DNA of 63,173 nt from positions 444-63,616 of the forward strand of contig NZ_AJYK02000034.1 of the NCBI RefSeq assembly GCF_000286955.2, read 5' to 3'. The notes beneath the pieces are model-generated. The model was not told the origin of the DNA and searched no databases. It was given only the letters and a program-made list of their open reading frames with translations. Position numbers and translations under genes: made by a program. The stretch is from Vibrio rumoiensis 1S-45. GTDB taxonomy: Bacteria > Pseudomonadota > Gammaproteobacteria > Enterobacterales > Vibrionaceae. Position 1 is the first letter of the stretch; each line of letters begins with the position of its first letter. Of the stretch, positions 1-11,342 are shown piece by piece.

Positions 1-46
1 ACTGAGATTTTCATCTCTCTCATCACAATAACTCTGCGACGAGAAC

Positions 47-100
47 GGAGCGCATTATGCGGATTCGGGCTGTAAGCGTCAATAGTTTTTTTGAATAAAT
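47..100 (-). promoter_or_regulatory. rRNA operon P1-type promoter, reading leftward out of the window
   Basis: On the minus strand there is a -35 TTGACG (82-77), a 17-base spacer and a -10 CATAAT (59-54), followed by GCGCTCC, which closely resembles the GC-rich discriminator of E. coli rrn P1 promoters (TAATGCGCCTCC). An A/T-rich block (about 83-97) directly upstream of the -35 fits an UP element. The start point would be near 47, so 46-1 would be the 5' leader of a 16S-23S-5S operon lying outside the window. A GC-rich discriminator is the known signature of stringent (ppGpp) control. The rRNA itself is not visible; the identity is inferred from promoter architecture and from the sequence ending here, as assemblies often do at rRNA repeats. 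Confidence 0.7.
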
Positions 101-222
101 CGGCCAAAATGAATCGTTCGCACTTTTTTTAAACAAAAAGGGTTGTTTGTGAACAAAAACAGGGGTTGTAAGGCGAAATTGATGGTTAGATGAGATTTGC
201 AATTTGAAGAATAAACAGAACT

Positions 223-250
223 AAAAAGCCAGTGACAGTCACTGGCTTTT
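223..250 (-). terminator. Rho-independent terminator of the pth-ychF transcript
   Basis: Perfect 8-bp stem GCCAGTGA/TCACTGGC with a 3-base loop, flanked by A and T runs on both sides. It can act for ychF on the minus strand and also isolates the rRNA promoter to its left. Confidence 0.85.
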
Positions 251-277
251 GTATGTAGATATATTCAGAGCGTTGAT

Positions 278-1369
278 TTACACGTTAAAACGGAAATGAA
301 CCACATCACCATCTTTTACAATGTATTCTTTACCTTCTAAACGCCATTTACCAGCTTCTTTTGCGCCGCTTTCACCTTTAAATTGAATAAAATCTTCATA
401 AGCGATCACTTCCGCTCGGATAAAGCCTTTTTCAAAATCAGTATGAATTTTACCTGCTGACTGAGGGGCCGTAGCACCAACAGGAATTGTCCATGCGCGA
501 ACCTCTTGTACACCTGCAGTAAAGTAAGTTTGTAGCGTTAATAACTCATATCCAGAGCGGATTACACGGTTAAGCCCTGGCTCTTCAATGCCAAGGTCGG
601 CAAGGAATTCATCACGGTCTTCTTCGTCAAGCTCTGACATTTCAGACTCAATCGCAGCACAAACAGGAACCACAACCGCGTTCTCACCTTGTGCGTATTC
701 ACGAACTTGATCTAAGAATGGGTTATCTTCAAAGCCATCTTCATTTACGTTAGCAATGTACATGGTTGGCTTTAAGGTTAAGAAGTTCAAGTAACCAACA
801 GCAGCTAATTCTTCTTTGCTTAACTCTACCGAACGAGCCATGCCGCCTTCAGTGAATACAGGTAAAAGCTTTTCTAATACGGTGATTTCGTATTTTGCGT
901 CTTTATCGCCGCCTTTTGCTTTTTTCGCTTGGCGTTGAATTGCGCGCTCACAGCTATCTAAATCAGCAAGAGCAAGCTCAAGATTGATGATTTCGATATC
1001 TTCAATTGGTGAAATACGGCCAGCAACGTGAACGATGTTTTCGTTCTCAAAGCAGCGAACAACGTGACCAATCGCGTCAGTTTCACGGATGTTAGCTAAG
1101 AACTTGTTACCAAGACCTTCACCTTTTGATGCGCCAGCAACCAAGCCTGCAATATCAACGAATTCCATAGTGGTTGGAAGAATGCGTTTTGGGTTCACAA
1201 TTTCAGCTAAAGCATCTAAACGAAGATCGGGAACTGGAACAACACCAGTGTTAGGTTCGATCGTACAGAAAGGGAAGTTAGCCGCTTCAATACCCGCTTT
1301 AGTTAGTGCGTTAAATAAAGTGGATTTACCTACGTTAGGTAAACCGACAATTCCACATTTGAAACCCAT
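278..1369 (-). CDS. ychF: Redox-regulated ATPase YchF (OLA1/Obg-like)
   Basis: 363 aa, the usual family length. The P-loop GLPNVGKST spans residues 9-17. The G4 position reads NVNE instead of the GTPase NKxD, which is the family feature that shifts preference from GTP to ATP. A C-terminal TGS domain occupies roughly residues 280-360. YchF binds ribosomes and is linked to oxidative-stress responses in other bacteria. The ATG at 1369 has an AAGG ribosome-binding site 8 bases upstream. It follows pth by 84 bases on the same strand, the conserved gammaproteobacterial pth-ychF pair, and ends before a strong hairpin terminator. Confidence 0.97.
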   Translation of the reverse strand: MGFKCGIVGLPNVGKSTLFNALTKAGIEAANFPFCTIEPNTGVVPVPDLRLDALAEIVNPKRILPTTMEFVDIAGLVAGASKGEGLGNKFLANIRETDAIGHVVRCFENENIVHVAGRISPIEDIEIINLELALADLDSCERAIQRQAKKAKGGDKDAKYEITVLEKLLPVFTEGGMARSVELSKEELAAVGYLNFLTLKPTMYIANVNEDGFEDNPFLDQVREYAQGENAVVVPVCAAIESEMSELDEEDRDEFLADLGIEEPGLNRVIRSGYELLTLQTYFTAGVQEVRAWTIPVGATAPQSAGKIHTDFEKGFIRAEVIAYEDFIQFKGESGAKEAGKWRLEGKEYIVKDGDVVHFRFNV

Positions 1370-1453
1370 GTTATAAACCTTCTTTCATTCGGTGTATTAC
1401 CGACTTATGTTGTCATTTGATTGTTTTGCTAAATGTAGCTCATTATGAGCGCT

Positions 1454-2044
1454 CTATTCAGCTTTAAACGTATGTAAGCGATTTTGTGCTTTAGCAAGAT
1501 CATCTTTGAGCAATATATCTAAACTGCGTACCGATTCATCTACTGCGGCATCGAGTAATTCTTGTTCTTTGGTTGGTGCTTTACCGAGTACGTAGCCGGC
1601 TACACGGTCTTTATGGCCGGGATGTCCAATGCCAATGCGTAGTCGGTAGAATTCTTTATTATTGCCTTGTTTGGCAATGATGTCTTTTAAGCCGTTGTGG
1701 CCCCCATGACCACCGCCTTTTTTAAACTTCGCAACGCCTGGGGGTAAATCGAGTTCATCGTGTGCCACCATGATCTCTTCTGGTTTGATTTGATAAAATT
1801 TTGCCAGTGCGGCGACTGATTTACCCGACAAGTTCATAAATGTCGTTGGGATAAGGAGACGTAAATCTTGTCCGTGCACTAATATCCTACCGGTTAAGCC
1901 AAAGAATTTACCTTCATCTTTTAAGCTTACATTGTGAACTCGCGCCAACTCTTCGACCACCCATGCTCCAGCATTGTGGCGAGTTCTGACATATTCTGGT
2001 CCTGGATTAGCAAGGCCAACCAGCAATTTGATAGATTGAGTCAA
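1454..2044 (-). CDS. pth: Peptidyl-tRNA hydrolase
   Basis: 196 aa. It cleaves peptidyl-tRNA that drops off ribosomes, recycling tRNA in the cytoplasm. The catalytic residues line up with E. coli Pth: Asn13, His23 (E. coli His20) and Asp96 in [11 protein letters not shown]; the glycine-rich GGGHGGHNG loop is intact. The start codon is TTG: no ATG occurs near the N-terminus, and the TTG gives exactly the family N-terminus ([14 protein letters not shown]). Use of a rare start may keep expression low. It is probably co-transcribed with ychF downstream. Confidence 0.96.
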   Translation of the reverse strand: MTQSIKLLVGLANPGPEYVRTRHNAGAWVVEELARVHNVSLKDEGKFFGLTGRILVHGQDLRLLIPTTFMNLSGKSVAALAKFYQIKPEEIMVAHDELDLPPGVAKFKKGGGHGGHNGLKDIIAKQGNNKEFYRLRIGIGHPGHKDRVAGYVLGKAPTKEQELLDAAVDESVRSLDILLKDDLAKAQNRLHTFKAE

Positions 2045-2123
2045 GATTTAGCTCTCTGTGCAAATTTTCAAAGCGCGGCATGATAGCATATTTTCTGTCA
2101 AGGTGTGCAGCCAGAAAACCAAT

Positions 2124-2158
2124 AAAAAAACCACCACACAGAAGTGCAGTGGTTTTTA
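2124..2158 (-). terminator. Rho-independent terminator of prs
   Basis: AAAACCAC...GTGGTTTT-type stem with a T run on the minus strand, lying between prs and pth, so pth most likely starts from its own promoter. Confidence 0.75.
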
Positions 2159-2193
2159 TAAATTTTGTGTTGTCAGCTAGTACTTAGAAAAGA

Positions 2194-3138
2194 CTAGTTG
2201 AACATCGCAGAAATAGATTCTTCATTGCTAATACGACGGATCGCTTCAGCAAGCATGCTAGATAAAGTAAGTTGAGTTACTTTACCCGTTGCTTTCATTT
2301 CATCTGATAATGTAATTGAGTCAGTAATAATAACTTGGTCAATCACAGAACCTGCGATGTTTTGTGCAGCGTTACCAGAGAATACCGCGTGCGTTGCGTA
2401 AGCAAATACACGTTTAGCGCCGCGTTCTTTTAGAGCTTCAGCTGCTTTACAGAGTGTGCCACCTGTATCGATCATGTCATCAACGATCACACAGTCGCGA
2501 CCTTTAACATCACCAATTAGGTTCATTACTTCAGAAACGTTAGCACGAGGACGGCGCTTATCAACGATAGCGATGTCTGTGTCGTCTAGCATTTTTGCGG
2601 TTGCACGAGCACGTACAACACCACCTAAATCAGGAGAAACCACAACTGGATCTTCTAAGTTACGAGATTTCATATCTTCCATTAGTACCGGAGTACCGAA
2701 GATATTATCTACAGGAACATCGAAGAAACCTTGGATTTGCTCTGCGTGTAGGTCGATCGTTAGAACGCGGTCAACACCAACGTTAGAAAGGAAGTCAGCA
2801 ACTACTTTCGCAGTAATTGGAACACGAGCTGAACGGACACGACGGTCTTGACGTGCATAGCCAAAGTAAGGGATGACGGCTGTAATACGGCCCGCAGAAG
2901 CGCGGCGCATTGCATCGATCATTACGACCAATTCCATTAAGTTGTCATTGGTTGGCGCACAAGTAGATTGGATGATAAATACATCACTACCACGAACATT
3001 CTCATTGATTTGTACAGCGACTTCACCGTCAGAAAAACGGTTTACAGTTGCGTCACCAAGGGAAATGTATAGGCGATCTGCAATACGTTGGGCTAGTTCA
3101 GGTGTGGCGTTACCAGCAAATAGCTTCATATCAGGCAC
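2194..3138 (-). CDS. prs: Ribose-phosphate pyrophosphokinase (PRPP synthetase)
   Basis: 314 aa; converts ribose 5-phosphate and ATP to PRPP, the precursor of purines, pyrimidines, NAD, histidine and tryptophan (the trp operon lies further right in this window). The flexible-loop signature [14 protein letters not shown] and the PRPP-binding motif [10 protein letters not shown] are intact, and the whole chain is nearly collinear with E. coli Prs. Translation starts at GTG (GTG CCT GAT ATG), the same unusual start as in E. coli prs. It lies 27 bases after ispE, in the conserved lolB-ispE-prs order. Confidence 0.98.
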   Translation of the reverse strand: MPDMKLFAGNATPELAQRIADRLYISLGDATVNRFSDGEVAVQINENVRGSDVFIIQSTCAPTNDNLMELVVMIDAMRRASAGRITAVIPYFGYARQDRRVRSARVPITAKVVADFLSNVGVDRVLTIDLHAEQIQGFFDVPVDNIFGTPVLMEDMKSRNLEDPVVVSPDLGGVVRARATAKMLDDTDIAIVDKRRPRANVSEVMNLIGDVKGRDCVIVDDMIDTGGTLCKAAEALKERGAKRVFAYATHAVFSGNAAQNIAGSVIDQVIITDSITLSDEMKATGKVTQLTLSSMLAEAIRRISNEESISAMFN

Positions 3139-3165
3139 GGTGGAAACCTCGGGTTGCGTCCAGTT

Positions 3166-4101
3166 TTAAATTGAGTTGTGGTTGGCTTGTTTATAGTCAG
3201 CCAAAGTCTTATGAAGCGGTGAAATATTCACCCCTTTGGCGATAAAGCCGAAGACACTATTTGAATTTTGTGTGTTGAGTTGTTCCAAAACGCTTTCGGC
3301 TTGTTGCTGAGTATTGAATTCAGCGAATAAACACGACCCTGTTCCAGTCAATCTCGACGGCGCGTATTGTAGCAGCCATGAAAGTTGCTTAGCAACCTCC
3401 GGATACAGCAAAGTGACGATTTTTTCGCAATCGTTTTCGTATGCATGTTGTAAAAGCGTAGTGAGTTCACGTTTTGGGGTGTTTCTGGTTAAATCTGGGT
3501 GGGTGAAAATGTCAGCCGTTGCAATATTTACATTGGGCTTAATCACTAAATACCAATTTTCTTTTGGATCAACCGAAACCAGTTGTTCGCCCACGCCTTC
3601 TGCAAATGAAGAGTGACCACGTACAAATACAGGAACATCTGCACCTAGTGCTAATCCTATGTGTGCCAATGTGTCGAGCGAAAAATTAAGTGACCATAAT
3701 TCATTTAAAACTACTAATGCCGTGGCAGCATTCGACGAGCCACCACCAAGGCCGCCACCCATAGGTAGAATTTTATTCAATTGAATATCAACACCTAATG
3801 CTGATGAATCCATGTTGAGTGTTTTTTGCGCTTCAATTTTAAGGGCGTTGGCCGCTTTCCAGATCAGGTTTTGTTCCAGACTGACCCCTTCGATTTCCGG
3901 CGTAATGGTAATGTTACCGTTTCGATTTGGTGAGAACTGCAGCGTGTCGCCATAATCAATAAATTGAAAGAGCGTCTGTAGTTCGTGGTAGCCATTTGCT
4001 CGGCGACCCGTGATATACAAAAATAAATTCAGCTTGGCGGGGGAGGGCCATTTCATGTCAGAAATGGCAGAATCAAATATTGATGGCATTAAAATATCCA
4101 T
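3166..4101 (-). CDS. ispE: 4-diphosphocytidyl-2-C-methyl-D-erythritol kinase
   Basis: 311 aa GHMP kinase, the fourth step of the MEP isoprenoid pathway. The ATP-binding glycine-rich motif [14 protein letters not shown] lies around residues 113-126, and [10 protein letters not shown] marks the N-terminal substrate region. The listed ATG gives about 17 residues more than E. coli IspE and overlaps lolB by 13 bases. A second ATG at 4089 shares its A with the lolB stop codon (TAATG), a typical translational-coupling arrangement, and is an equally plausible start; the ATG before KWPSP is a third. Confidence 0.96.
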   Translation of the reverse strand: MDILMPSIFDSAISDMKWPSPAKLNLFLYITGRRANGYHELQTLFQFIDYGDTLQFSPNRNGNITITPEIEGVSLEQNLIWKAANALKIEAQKTLNMDSSALGVDIQLNKILPMGGGLGGGSSNAATALVVLNELWSLNFSLDTLAHIGLALGADVPVFVRGHSSFAEGVGEQLVSVDPKENWYLVIKPNVNIATADIFTHPDLTRNTPKRELTTLLQHAYENDCEKIVTLLYPEVAKQLSWLLQYAPSRLTGTGSCLFAEFNTQQQAESVLEQLNTQNSNSVFGFIAKGVNISPLHKTLADYKQANHNSI

Positions 4102-4820
4102 TTGCTAATTAGAATCTTAATTTGAGTGGCATCTTGCTCTAAAAACAATTGATTTGGTAATGGCAATGTTGAGTCACTTGAAACCGATGTTGATTGATAG
4201 CTAACGTATGTGAGCTTCCATTGACGGTTATCGATATTCTTTTCAAGGCTCTCAACAGTATGAGATTGATTATAAGCCACGTTATCAGCTTCGGTTGGTA
4301 AACCTTTTATCCAATCTGGAAGTTGGCTAACCGGAATACTTAAACCAGTTAATTCTTTAATCAGATCGTTGGCTTGTTTGGCTGTACGTACTTGTCCATC
4401 GGAAGTGGTGATCATTGCGCCGCTCGGTGTCATTTGCACCGTTAAAACAGTTTGGCCCAAAAACGAGAGTAACTTTAGTTCATCATATTGAGAGGCATGT
4501 TTTAAAATAAAATTAAGAGATTGGCGGTTTTCTGGATCTTTATAGCCAATTTTTCCACTGACTTTGAAAGTGTTGAGTTGCTCAAGTTTTTGCTTATGAC
4601 TTTGCCAATCGACGGAGTAGTTTTCTTGGCTTGGTGGAACGCTGCTGCAACCGGAAATAATCAAAAGCAGACACGTAATAGGGAACCATGCCCATGCGCG
4701 AAATGCTGAGTTTGTTTTTAACGATCGGTCTTGAATGCGAGAAAACAATGATACATCAGTAAAACGAAGGGGAGAGAGGCTTGAGAGAAATGACAAGGTC
4801 GCTTCCTTATTGAAGTTCAT
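4089..4820 (-). CDS. lolB: Outer-membrane lipoprotein insertion factor LolB
   Basis: LolB receives lipoproteins from periplasmic LolA and inserts them in the outer membrane, where it is itself anchored. The lipobox (LLIISGC) with the acylated Cys near residue 58, the mature start SSVPPSQ and the [13 protein letters not shown] region match Vibrio LolB. Oddity: about 45 residues precede the hydrophobic signal segment, whereas the family usually has fewer than 10. The ATG at 4820 has no good ribosome-binding site; a TTG eight codons in is preceded by AAGGA at good spacing, but even that leaves a long n-region. The true start is uncertain. ispE overlaps its end. Confidence 0.9.
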   Translation of the reverse strand: MNFNKEATLSFLSSLSPLRFTDVSLFSRIQDRSLKTNSAFRAWAWFPITCLLLIISGCSSVPPSQENYSVDWQSHKQKLEQLNTFKVSGKIGYKDPENRQSLNFILKHASQYDELKLLSFLGQTVLTVQMTPSGAMITTSDGQVRTAKQANDLIKELTGLSIPVSQLPDWIKGLPTEADNVAYNQSHTVESLEKNIDNRQWKLTYVSYQSTSVSSDSTLPLPNQLFLEQDATQIKILISKWIF

Positions 4821-5042
4821 ATATGGTGATTACTATATCATTCTCTTGCTATGAGTAGCAGCTATATTCCTTATTAATCAAGGGGTGCGCAAAAAATAAT
4901 ATTATTAATCTTGTTTTAAATCAGTGCTTTGTTTGTGTTTTTTAACTTGAGAGTTAATAAAAAATTCTAGCCCTTTCATTCATACAGCCCATCAAGTAAA
5001 ATTACCTCCCTTTTATCATTAATTTCAGAGTAGCCCTACTAC
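4821..5042. promoter_or_regulatory. Divergent lolB / hemA promoter region with a 16-bp palindrome
   Basis: This gap of 222 bases separates the divergent lolB and hemA operons and must hold both promoters. A perfect palindrome TTAACT-TGAG-AGTTAA lies at 4942-4957, about 85 bases before hemA. I do not recognise a regulator for it. No convincing -35/-10 pair can be assigned by eye. Confidence 0.4.
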
Positions 5043-6302
5043 ATGTCCTTGCTTGCTATTGGTATCAATCACAATACAGCGTCGGTTGAGTTGCGAGAGA
5101 AAATTGCATTTTCACCTGAAAAACTGTCTGAAGCATTAGCGGAGATAGGGGCGAGTGACACCATAAAAAGCGGTGTCATTGTTTCGACATGTAATCGTAC
5201 TGAAATTTATTGTGATGTTCGCAAGGGGATTCATAAAGGTCATGTGATTGACTGGCTTATGAATTTTCATGGTGTCGATGCTGAACATTTAATGCCAAGT
5301 ATCTATACTTATGAAGAACAAGCGGCTGTGCGTCATTTAATGCGTGTCGCTTGTGGTTTAGATTCATTAGTATTAGGTGAGCCTCAAATTTTAGGGCAGG
5401 TGAAACAAGCTTACGCCGCTTCTACAGAATTGAATGCAGTTAATGGCATGACAGAAAAATTATTTCATAAAGCATTTTCGGTTGCCAAACGTGTGAGAAC
5501 CGAAACTGCCATTGGTGGTAGTGCCGTTTCTGTTGCTTATGCAGCCTGTATTCTTGCGAAACAAATTTTCGAATCGATGAACAATATTACTGTGTTGTTG
5601 GTTGGTGCCGGCGAAACAATAGAGCTTGTCGCAAAACACATTTCATCGACTCAATGCAAAAAAATCATTGTGGCTAATAGAACGTTAGAGCGAGCAAAAT
5701 TGCTTGCCAGTCAATTTGGTGGCGAAACCATCACATTAGCTGAAATTCCAGAGTATTTACCACAAGCCGATATTGTGATTAGCTCTACCGCCAGCCAGCT
5801 TCCTATCATTGGCAAAGGCATGGTGGAAAGTGCCTTGAAAAAACGTAAGCATCAACCTATGTTATTGGTCGATATCGCAGTACCGCGCGATATTGAATCT
5901 CAAGTAGGGGACTTAAATGATGCTTATCTATATAGCGTTGACGATCTGCAAGGCATCGTAAATAAGAACATGGAACAACGCAAAGTTGAAGCCATTCAAG
6001 CTGAAGCGATTGTTTCAGAAGAAAGTGCCGCCTTTATGACTTGGCTCCGCTCATTGCAAGCCGTCGACAGCATTCGTGATTATCGCCAACACGCGAATGT
6101 GATCAAAGAAGATTTACTTGAAAAAAGCCTTAATGCTTTATCTGCAGGTGGTGATCCTGAAAAAGTATTAAGAGAACTCAGTAATAAACTTACCAATCGT
6201 TTAATCCATACTCCAACGCGTGCTATGCAAGTAGTGGCAGAACAAGGTGAACCAGAAAAGCTTGCCATTATTCGCCAAAGCCTTGGGCTTGAAGAGTGGT
6301 AG
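5043..6302 (+). CDS. hemA: Glutamyl-tRNA reductase
   Basis: 419 aa. It reduces Glu-tRNA to glutamate-1-semialdehyde, the committed step of C5 tetrapyrrole (haem) synthesis. The catalytic Cys50 is present in [10 protein letters not shown], the NADPH-binding GAGETIE follows at about residue 192, and the C-terminal dimerisation helix region is complete. The ATG has only a weak ribosome-binding site, consistent with modest translation. In E. coli HemA is controlled by haem-dependent proteolysis acting on the N-terminus. It is the first gene of a plus-strand run hemA-prfA-prmC, with prfA 74 bases downstream. Confidence 0.98.
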   Translation: MSLLAIGINHNTASVELREKIAFSPEKLSEALAEIGASDTIKSGVIVSTCNRTEIYCDVRKGIHKGHVIDWLMNFHGVDAEHLMPSIYTYEEQAAVRHLMRVACGLDSLVLGEPQILGQVKQAYAASTELNAVNGMTEKLFHKAFSVAKRVRTETAIGGSAVSVAYAACILAKQIFESMNNITVLLVGAGETIELVAKHISSTQCKKIIVANRTLERAKLLASQFGGETITLAEIPEYLPQADIVISSTASQLPIIGKGMVESALKKRKHQPMLLVDIAVPRDIESQVGDLNDAYLYSVDDLQGIVNKNMEQRKVEAIQAEAIVSEESAAFMTWLRSLQAVDSIRDYRQHANVIKEDLLEKSLNALSAGGDPEKVLRELSNKLTNRLIHTPTRAMQVVAEQGEPEKLAIIRQSLGLEEW

Positions 6303-6376
6303 CTAGGCTCAACCTTCAAGCGACAAATATCGATTAATACGCCTTCACAATAGATACTCAAACTAAAGATAAAATT

Positions 6377-7465
6377 ATGAACTCGTCAATTTTGACCAAA
6401 TTAGAAACACTCGTTGAACGTTACGAAGAAGTTCAACATTTACTTGGTGATCCTGGTGTTATTGGGGATCAAAATAAATTCCGTGCTTTATCAAAAGAAT
6501 ATTCTCAACTTGAAGAAGTAACCAAGTGCTTCCAGCTATACCAGCAAGCGCAAGATGATTTAGACGCTGCAGAAGAAATGGCGCAAGAAGATGATGCCGA
6601 AATGCGCGAGATGGCTCAGGAAGAAATTAAAGAAGCCAAATCATCGATTGAGCGTTTAGCTGCTGAATTACAGATTTTGTTATTGCCAAAAGATCCAAAT
6701 GATGACCGCAACTGTTTCTTAGAAATTCGTGCAGGTGCGGGCGGTGATGAAGCGGGTATTTTTGCTGGTGATTTATTCCGCATGTACAGCCGATTTGCTG
6801 AAAAGAAAGGTTGGAAAGTGGAAGTGGTTAGCAGCAATATTTCAGAGCAAGGCGGCTTTAAAGAAATGATCGCGAAAGTGAATGGCGATGGCGCGTATGG
6901 CGTTCTGAAATTTGAATCAGGCGGTCACCGCGTACAACGTGTTCCAGCCACTGAATCCCAAGGACGTGTTCATACTTCTGCTTGTACTGTGGCAGTGATG
7001 GCAGAAATTCCAGAAGCAGAGATTCCAGAAATTAAAGCTTCTGATTTGAAAATTGACACCTTCCGCTCATCGGGCGCGGGTGGTCAGCACGTTAACACCA
7101 CTGATTCTGCCATTCGTATTACTCACTTACCAACCGGCACAGTGGTTGAGTGTCAGGATGAACGTTCTCAGCATAAAAACAAAGCTAAAGCGATGGCGGT
7201 TCTTGCCGCACGTATTATTAAAGCAGAAGAAGAAAAGCGAGCAGCAGAAGAATCTGACACCCGTCGTAATTTATTAGGTTCTGGTGACCGTAGTGACCGT
7301 ATTCGTACCTATAACTACCCACAAGGTCGTGTATCTGATCACCGCATCAATTTAACCCTCTACCGCTTAAATGAAGTGATGGAAGGTGACTTACAAAGCT
7401 TAGTGGATCCTGTGATTCAAGAGCATCAGGCCGATCAGTTGGCTGCTTTGTCGGAAAATCACTAA
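6377..7465 (+). CDS. prfA: Peptide chain release factor 1
   Basis: 362 aa class I release factor that reads UAA and UAG. The PAT tripeptide that contacts the stop codon is at residues 190-192 and the GGQ hydrolysis motif at 235-237 ([10 protein letters not shown]). The Gln of GGQ is the methylation target of PrmC, encoded just 14 bases downstream, so the pair is probably co-expressed. Note that this is prfA the release factor, not the unrelated Listeria regulator of the same name. Confidence 0.98.
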   Translation: MNSSILTKLETLVERYEEVQHLLGDPGVIGDQNKFRALSKEYSQLEEVTKCFQLYQQAQDDLDAAEEMAQEDDAEMREMAQEEIKEAKSSIERLAAELQILLLPKDPNDDRNCFLEIRAGAGGDEAGIFAGDLFRMYSRFAEKKGWKVEVVSSNISEQGGFKEMIAKVNGDGAYGVLKFESGGHRVQRVPATESQGRVHTSACTVAVMAEIPEAEIPEIKASDLKIDTFRSSGAGGQHVNTTDSAIRITHLPTGTVVECQDERSQHKNKAKAMAVLAARIIKAEEEKRAAEESDTRRNLLGSGDRSDRIRTYNYPQGRVSDHRINLTLYRLNEVMEGDLQSLVDPVIQEHQADQLAALSENH

Positions 7466-7479
7466 GTATTAATAACGTC

Positions 7480-8322
7480 ATGTTAAGTATTGAACAGAAT
7501 CTACACGCAGCGATTCAAGCTTTGATCAACAGCGGTAGCGAGAGTCCATCTTTGGACGCTGCCGTGTTGATGTGCCACATACTCGATAAGCCAAGAAGTT
7601 ATTTACTGACATGGCCAGAAAAAGAGCTAGAGCAAGAACAGCAATCACGTTTTGATGCTTTAATTGCAAAGCGTGCATCGGGTGAACCAGTTGCATATAT
7701 TGTGGGTGAGCGAGAGTTTTGGTCATTGCCTTTAGAAGTGTCCACGTCAACGTTGATCCCTCGCGCTGATACTGAACGTTTAGTTGAATTAGCGATTGAT
7801 AAAGTGTCATTGCTGGATGGCGATATTCTCGATTTAGGCACAGGAACCGGAGCTATCGCATTAGCTTTAGCGACCGAATTCCCAAAACGCAATGTGGTTG
7901 GGATTGACTTACAAGTTGAAGCACAACAACTCGCGACTCGAAATGCTGAAAAGTTGAAGATTACCAATGCCCATTTTTTACAAGGCAGTTGGTTTAGTCC
8001 AATTGAAGCATCGGCTCAATTTGCTTGTGTTGTTAGTAACCCCCCATATATCGATAAAATGGATGCACACCTTGCACAAGGGGATGTGCGTTTTGAACCA
8101 TTGACAGCGTTAGTTGCCGAAGAAAAAGGCTTGGCCGATTTACGTTACATTGCCGAACACGCTCGTCACTACTTATTAGATGGCGGCTGGTTGTTAATGG
8201 AACATGGATTTGAGCAAGGCAAGGCCGTTCGTGATATTTTACAAGAATACGGCTATCAACAAATTACCACTGAGAAAGATTATGGGCATAATGACCGAGT
8301 AACATTAGGCTGTTGGTCATAG
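7480..8322 (+). CDS. prmC: Release-factor glutamine N5-methyltransferase
   Basis: 280 aa SAM-dependent methyltransferase that methylates the Gln of the GGQ motif in RF1 and RF2. The SAM-binding motif DLGTGTGAIAL lies around residues 118-128 and the NPPY motif, which holds the target amide, is at 187-190. The N-terminal helical domain (1-75) that recognises release factors is present. Its place directly after prfA matches its function. Confidence 0.97.
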   Translation: MLSIEQNLHAAIQALINSGSESPSLDAAVLMCHILDKPRSYLLTWPEKELEQEQQSRFDALIAKRASGEPVAYIVGEREFWSLPLEVSTSTLIPRADTERLVELAIDKVSLLDGDILDLGTGTGAIALALATEFPKRNVVGIDLQVEAQQLATRNAEKLKITNAHFLQGSWFSPIEASAQFACVVSNPPYIDKMDAHLAQGDVRFEPLTALVAEEKGLADLRYIAEHARHYLLDGGWLLMEHGFEQGKAVRDILQEYGYQQITTEKDYGHNDRVTLGCWS

Positions 8323-8381
8323 CTTACCTATATGGATATATAGAACCGCATTATGTCGGTCTAAAACGATAAGAGAAAACA

Positions 8382-8762
8382 ATGTTATACACCTCTGTGA
8401 AGCACATACATTTACTCGCGATAGCGTTAAGCGTTTTATTTCTTACCATTCGTTATATTTTGATGATGATGGACTCGCCGTTATTACAAAAGAAATTCTT
8501 TAAAGTGACACCGCATATTGTTGATACTGTGTTACTTGCCTCTGGTATTTCTTTAATTTTCATCACAGGTTTCATTCCCTTTACCCCAGCAGGTGCTTGG
8601 TTGACAGAAAAAATCACCTGCGTTCTTGTGTATATTGCATTAGGTTTTGTGACCTTAAAACTTGGTAGAGGCAAACTGATCCGCAGTGTTGCTTTCTTCG
8701 GTGCATTAGGTTGGTTGTATTGGGCTGCGCATTTAGCCATGACAAAAGTCCCAACCCTTTAA
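8382..8762 (+). CDS. SirB2-family inner-membrane protein
   Basis: 126 aa and very hydrophobic, with about four membrane segments separated by short loops. The opening (YTSVKHIHLLAIALSVLFLTIRYIL) and the PHIVDT region are characteristic of the SirB2 family. Its biochemical role is not known; the name comes from a Salmonella invasion-regulator screen. The position between prmC and a SirB1-like gene, then kdsA, is the conserved gammaproteobacterial order, suggesting co-transcription of the two sirB-type genes. Confidence 0.85.
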   Translation: MLYTSVKHIHLLAIALSVLFLTIRYILMMMDSPLLQKKFFKVTPHIVDTVLLASGISLIFITGFIPFTPAGAWLTEKITCVLVYIALGFVTLKLGRGKLIRSVAFFGALGWLYWAAHLAMTKVPTL

Positions 8763-8791
8763 TTGATTCAAAATGAGTATTTTGGTAACTA

Positions 8792-9607
8792 ATGAGTGAT
8801 ATAGAGTTGTTTGAGCAAGATCTGGATGAATGTAGCCTGATTGAAGGGGCAGTGGCATTAACTTGCTTAATCTTCCCAGAAACCGATAAGCATTGGATCA
8901 TGCTAACCTTAGATTCAATGTTTGATGAACTTGAACAAGCGTTAGTTCATGAGCAAAATGAAAAACAAAAGTTTGAAGCCTTTATTCGCCATTTTTACCA
9001 TGAATGGACGTTTCATGGAGACAGTGATGAATTCTTCAATTCAAAAAATACTCGTATCGACTCAGTTATAAAACGTCGAAAAGGCATTCCTGTTAGCTTG
9101 GGTGCTTTATTACTTTATTTTGGTCAGCGTCTTGGTTTTCCTTTGGAAGGCGTGACGTTCCCTAGTCAGTTCATTGTGAAAGTGTGTTGGCACAATGAGC
9201 CAGCACTTTACGTTAACCCTTTTAATGGCGAATATGTCTCTAAAGGAATTTTAAGAGCTTGGTTAATTGGCCACGATGGACCATTGGCTACTCTCAAGCC
9301 CAAAGACCTATCGGCGTCAGATAATCCAACAACGTTAGGTCGCTGGTTGGCGGTGATTAAAAGTGCATTATTAAGAGAAGATAATTTTACTCAAGCATTA
9401 AAATGTACGGATATTGCACTAAGCTTTGTGCCAGATGACCCTTATGAAATCCGCGATCGAGGTTTCATTTATCAACAGTTAGACTGTCACCAAATGGCAG
9501 CGGATGATTTTCAATATTTTATAGATAATTGCCCAGAAGATCCTTCATCTGAAATTTTAAAATTACAGGTGAATGCTTTAAATGATAACCACGTAACTAT
9601 TCACTAA
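8792..9607 (+). CDS. SirB1-family protein (transglutaminase-like core plus TPR)
   Basis: 271 aa. Residues about 20-160 match the SirB1 N-terminal domain, a transglutaminase-like fold (RRKGIPVSLGALLLYFGQRLG, then FPSQFIVKV), and about 180-260 form tetratricopeptide-type helices (LLREDNFTQALKCTDIAL, IRDRGFIYQQLD). The usual catalytic Cys of transglutaminases is not evident (Ser/Leu in the matching stretch), as is usual in this family, so activity is doubtful. The function is unknown. It starts 29 bases after the SirB2-like gene and is followed 39 bases later by kdsA. Confidence 0.85.
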   Translation: MSDIELFEQDLDECSLIEGAVALTCLIFPETDKHWIMLTLDSMFDELEQALVHEQNEKQKFEAFIRHFYHEWTFHGDSDEFFNSKNTRIDSVIKRRKGIPVSLGALLLYFGQRLGFPLEGVTFPSQFIVKVCWHNEPALYVNPFNGEYVSKGILRAWLIGHDGPLATLKPKDLSASDNPTTLGRWLAVIKSALLREDNFTQALKCTDIALSFVPDDPYEIRDRGFIYQQLDCHQMAADDFQYFIDNCPEDPSSEILKLQVNALNDNHVTIH

Positions 9608-9631
9608 TACTCAAATGTCGAGTTTTATTGA

Positions 9632-10513
<882 letters not shown>

Positions 10514-10540
10514 TTCTAACGAGATATCGCTTTAATTGAG

Positions 10541-10574
10541 AATCCAGTGGCTAAGTCGGTCACTGGATTTTTTT
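10541..10574 (+). terminator. Rho-independent terminator after kdsA
   Basis: Stem AATCCAGTG/CACTGGATT followed by a run of Ts; ends the hemA-to-kdsA region. Confidence 0.85.
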
Positions 10575-10719
10575 ACGTCTATTAGTTGGAGGAAATATCT
10601 GATTATCTATTTTTGAAGATCAGTCAGCTCACTACTTAGCTATTGCTTACTTTCTAAACCTTACATTCAATGCTAGTTTAGAATTAAACCAAATAACTTG
10701 AAATATTCGAGGTGAAAGT

Positions 10720-11145
10720 ATGAGTTTACGTCCATTTCATTTAGCGATTCCAGTTTATGATGTTCCGCTTGCAAGAACCTTTTACCGAGATGTATTTGGG
10801 TTAGAGGAGGGGAGATCATGTGAACAATGGGTGGATTTCAATTTCTTTGGTCATCAGTTGGTTATCCACGAGCATCCTAAAACCTCCTCTCAGCAATCTG
10901 CTAATACGAATGCCGTTGATGGGCATGACGTACCTGTTCCTCATTTTGGTGTGGTGCTTGAGTGGGAACAATGGCAAGCGTTGGCAGATAAACTAAAACA
11001 CGCCAATGTTGAATTTGTGATTGAACCATACGTAAGATTTAAAGGGCAAGTTGGAGAACAAGCGACGATGTTTTTCTTTGATCCATGTGGTAATGCACTG
11101 GAGTTTAAAGCCTTCAAGGATTTGGGCCAATTATTTGCCAAGTGA
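10720..11145 (+). CDS. VOC (glyoxalase/dioxygenase superfamily) protein
   Basis: 141 aa with two beta-alpha-beta-beta-beta units: [27 protein letters not shown] at the N-terminus and the closing [15 protein letters not shown]. Candidate metal ligands are His8, His in VPHFGVV and Glu in ALEFK, as in the superfamily. The substrate cannot be inferred; neighbours kdsA and the nucleotidase do not suggest one. It has a GAGG-type ribosome-binding site and its own upstream region, which contains an 8-bp inverted repeat TTCTAAAC/GTTTAGAA (10652-10683) that could be an operator. Confidence 0.85.
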   Translation: MSLRPFHLAIPVYDVPLARTFYRDVFGLEEGRSCEQWVDFNFFGHQLVIHEHPKTSSQQSANTNAVDGHDVPVPHFGVVLEWEQWQALADKLKHANVEFVIEPYVRFKGQVGEQATMFFFDPCGNALEFKAFKDLGQLFAK

Positions 11146-11342
11146 ATGGTTTCAAGGATATTCACCTTATTCAAGTGAAGCCAAACGTTTGCGTGTGATC
11201 AATACGCCAGATTATTGTGCGCTTTATTCCGAAATTTTCCGAATCCATTACACTGTTATCAGTATGTTAGTGATATGGATCGTAAATTAATGTCACTATC
11301 TTGCCCTTTTTAGACTCCCCTATTTTATACAGGTATTCATAG

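Noticed and set aside
1089..1376. Plus-strand open frame antisense to ychF
   Set aside because: Fully inside a highly conserved gene on the other strand; a shadow frame, like the other antisense frames in this window.
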